A DNA stretch of 13,093 nucleotides from Bacillota bacterium (lineage in GTDB: Bacteria; Bacillota; UBA4882; UBA8346). Of this stretch, positions 13,029 to 13,093 are shown one piece after another. Below the pieces are notes generated by a model. It had not been told where the DNA came from. It did no database searches and saw only the letters and a program-made list of their open reading frames with translations. How positions within the stretch are numbered: position 1 is the stretch's first letter; the number at the start of each line of letters is the position of its first letter. Position numbers and translations under genes: made by a program. The DNA is taken from the NCBI GenBank assembly GCA_023426245.1, contig JAFABB010000052.1, forward strand, positions 1-13,093, given 5' to 3'.

Positions 13029-13093
13029 ATGAACGAAAGAAGAAAGTTTGATCGTGCATTTAAGATAGAAACCGTAAAGCTCATTACAGAGCA
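13029..13093 (+). CDS. IS3-family transposase OrfA, N-terminal fragment (partial)
   Basis: The ATG at 13029 follows GGGAGG by about 7 nt and the frame runs off the window after 21 complete codons: MNERRKFDRAFKIETVKLIT and one more. This is the standard opening of the helix-turn-helix DNA-binding subunit of IS3-family transposases (basic residues, then F-[DK]-x-x-F-K-x-x-x-V-x-L). In a complete element OrfA is followed by the integrase-like OrfB, joined by programmed frameshifting. Neither can be seen here. Confidence 0.8.
   Translation, partial: MNERRKFDRAFKIETVKLITE

Larger units (their letters stand above)
12961..13093 (+). mobile_element. Left end of an IS3-family insertion sequence (partial)
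   Basis: At 12961 the sequence TGCACTACCCCCGATTTGAA begins. It has the form of IS3-family left ends (TG, a few bases, a run of C, then T-rich, then AGACA). The first transposase frame starts 68 bp inside, as usual for these elements. The right end and any target duplication lie outside the window, so the exact boundary is a proposal. Confidence 0.65.

Noticed and set aside
12778..13059. Minus-strand 93-codon frame across the end of the window
   Set aside because: It crosses the proposed IS3 left end and runs antisense through the IS promoter and ribosome site; its first third is the complement of those signals.
1..13093. CRISPR array, tRNA or rRNA genes
   Set aside because: No regularly spaced identical repeats and no tRNA T-loop/acceptor patterns or rRNA-like blocks were noticed on either strand.

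Overview
The window looks like chromosomal DNA of moderate GC from an endospore-forming Bacillota (Firmicute). The reasons are a cluster of GerP-like spore proteins with an Hsp20 protein, strong AGGAGG-type ribosome binding sites, and ends of IS3-type and IS6-like elements. The genus cannot be told from the sequence alone.

Layout. (1) Positions 1-3756 hold a carbohydrate ABC importer of the ribose/galactoside class: the tail of a probable substrate-binding protein, a hairpin, a large protein in which the double ATPase is fused to a permease, and a second permease overlapping it by 4 bp. (2) Positions 3757-5644 are a debris and small-gene zone. It holds a frameshifted gene remnant that runs into a 116-bp transposase-less element with IS6-like ends, two small convergent zinc-ribbon genes sharing a two-way terminator (one only 37 codons long), a nest of inverted repeats, and the C-terminal stub of a DMT/EamA permease. 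(3) Positions 5645-8317 form a divergent spore-type locus. Leftward, two GerP-like small proteins are followed by an Hsp20 protein and a papain-fold (C1) cysteine peptidase. Rightward, a third paralogue is followed by a short GerPC-like coiled-coil protein. (4) Positions 8341-9705 hold a dihydrolipoyl dehydrogenase on the minus strand. (5) Positions 9720-9993 are a palindrome-rich intergenic region, including a long hairpin with the CACAGAGACACAGAG motif. (6) Positions 9994-12485 hold an EamA permease followed by a phosphohexomutase of the long 'SLHDP' type, read leftward as a likely operon. (7) Positions 12486-12960 have no convincing gene. (8) From 12961 the left end of an IS3-family element begins, with its promoter and the first codons of its OrfA.

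How the genes fit together. The importer would bring in a monosaccharide or similar ligand, which is not identifiable here. The phosphohexomutase works in hexose-phosphate metabolism, but nothing in the sequence ties it to the importer. The most distinctive part is the spore-type locus: three divergent paralogues carrying a shared asparagine- and aspartate-rich motif, a minimal GerPC-like partner, a small heat-shock-type chaperone and a leaderless cysteine protease. I infer a coat-assembly, coat-maturation or germinant-permeability module related to, but different from, the standard gerPABCDEF operon.
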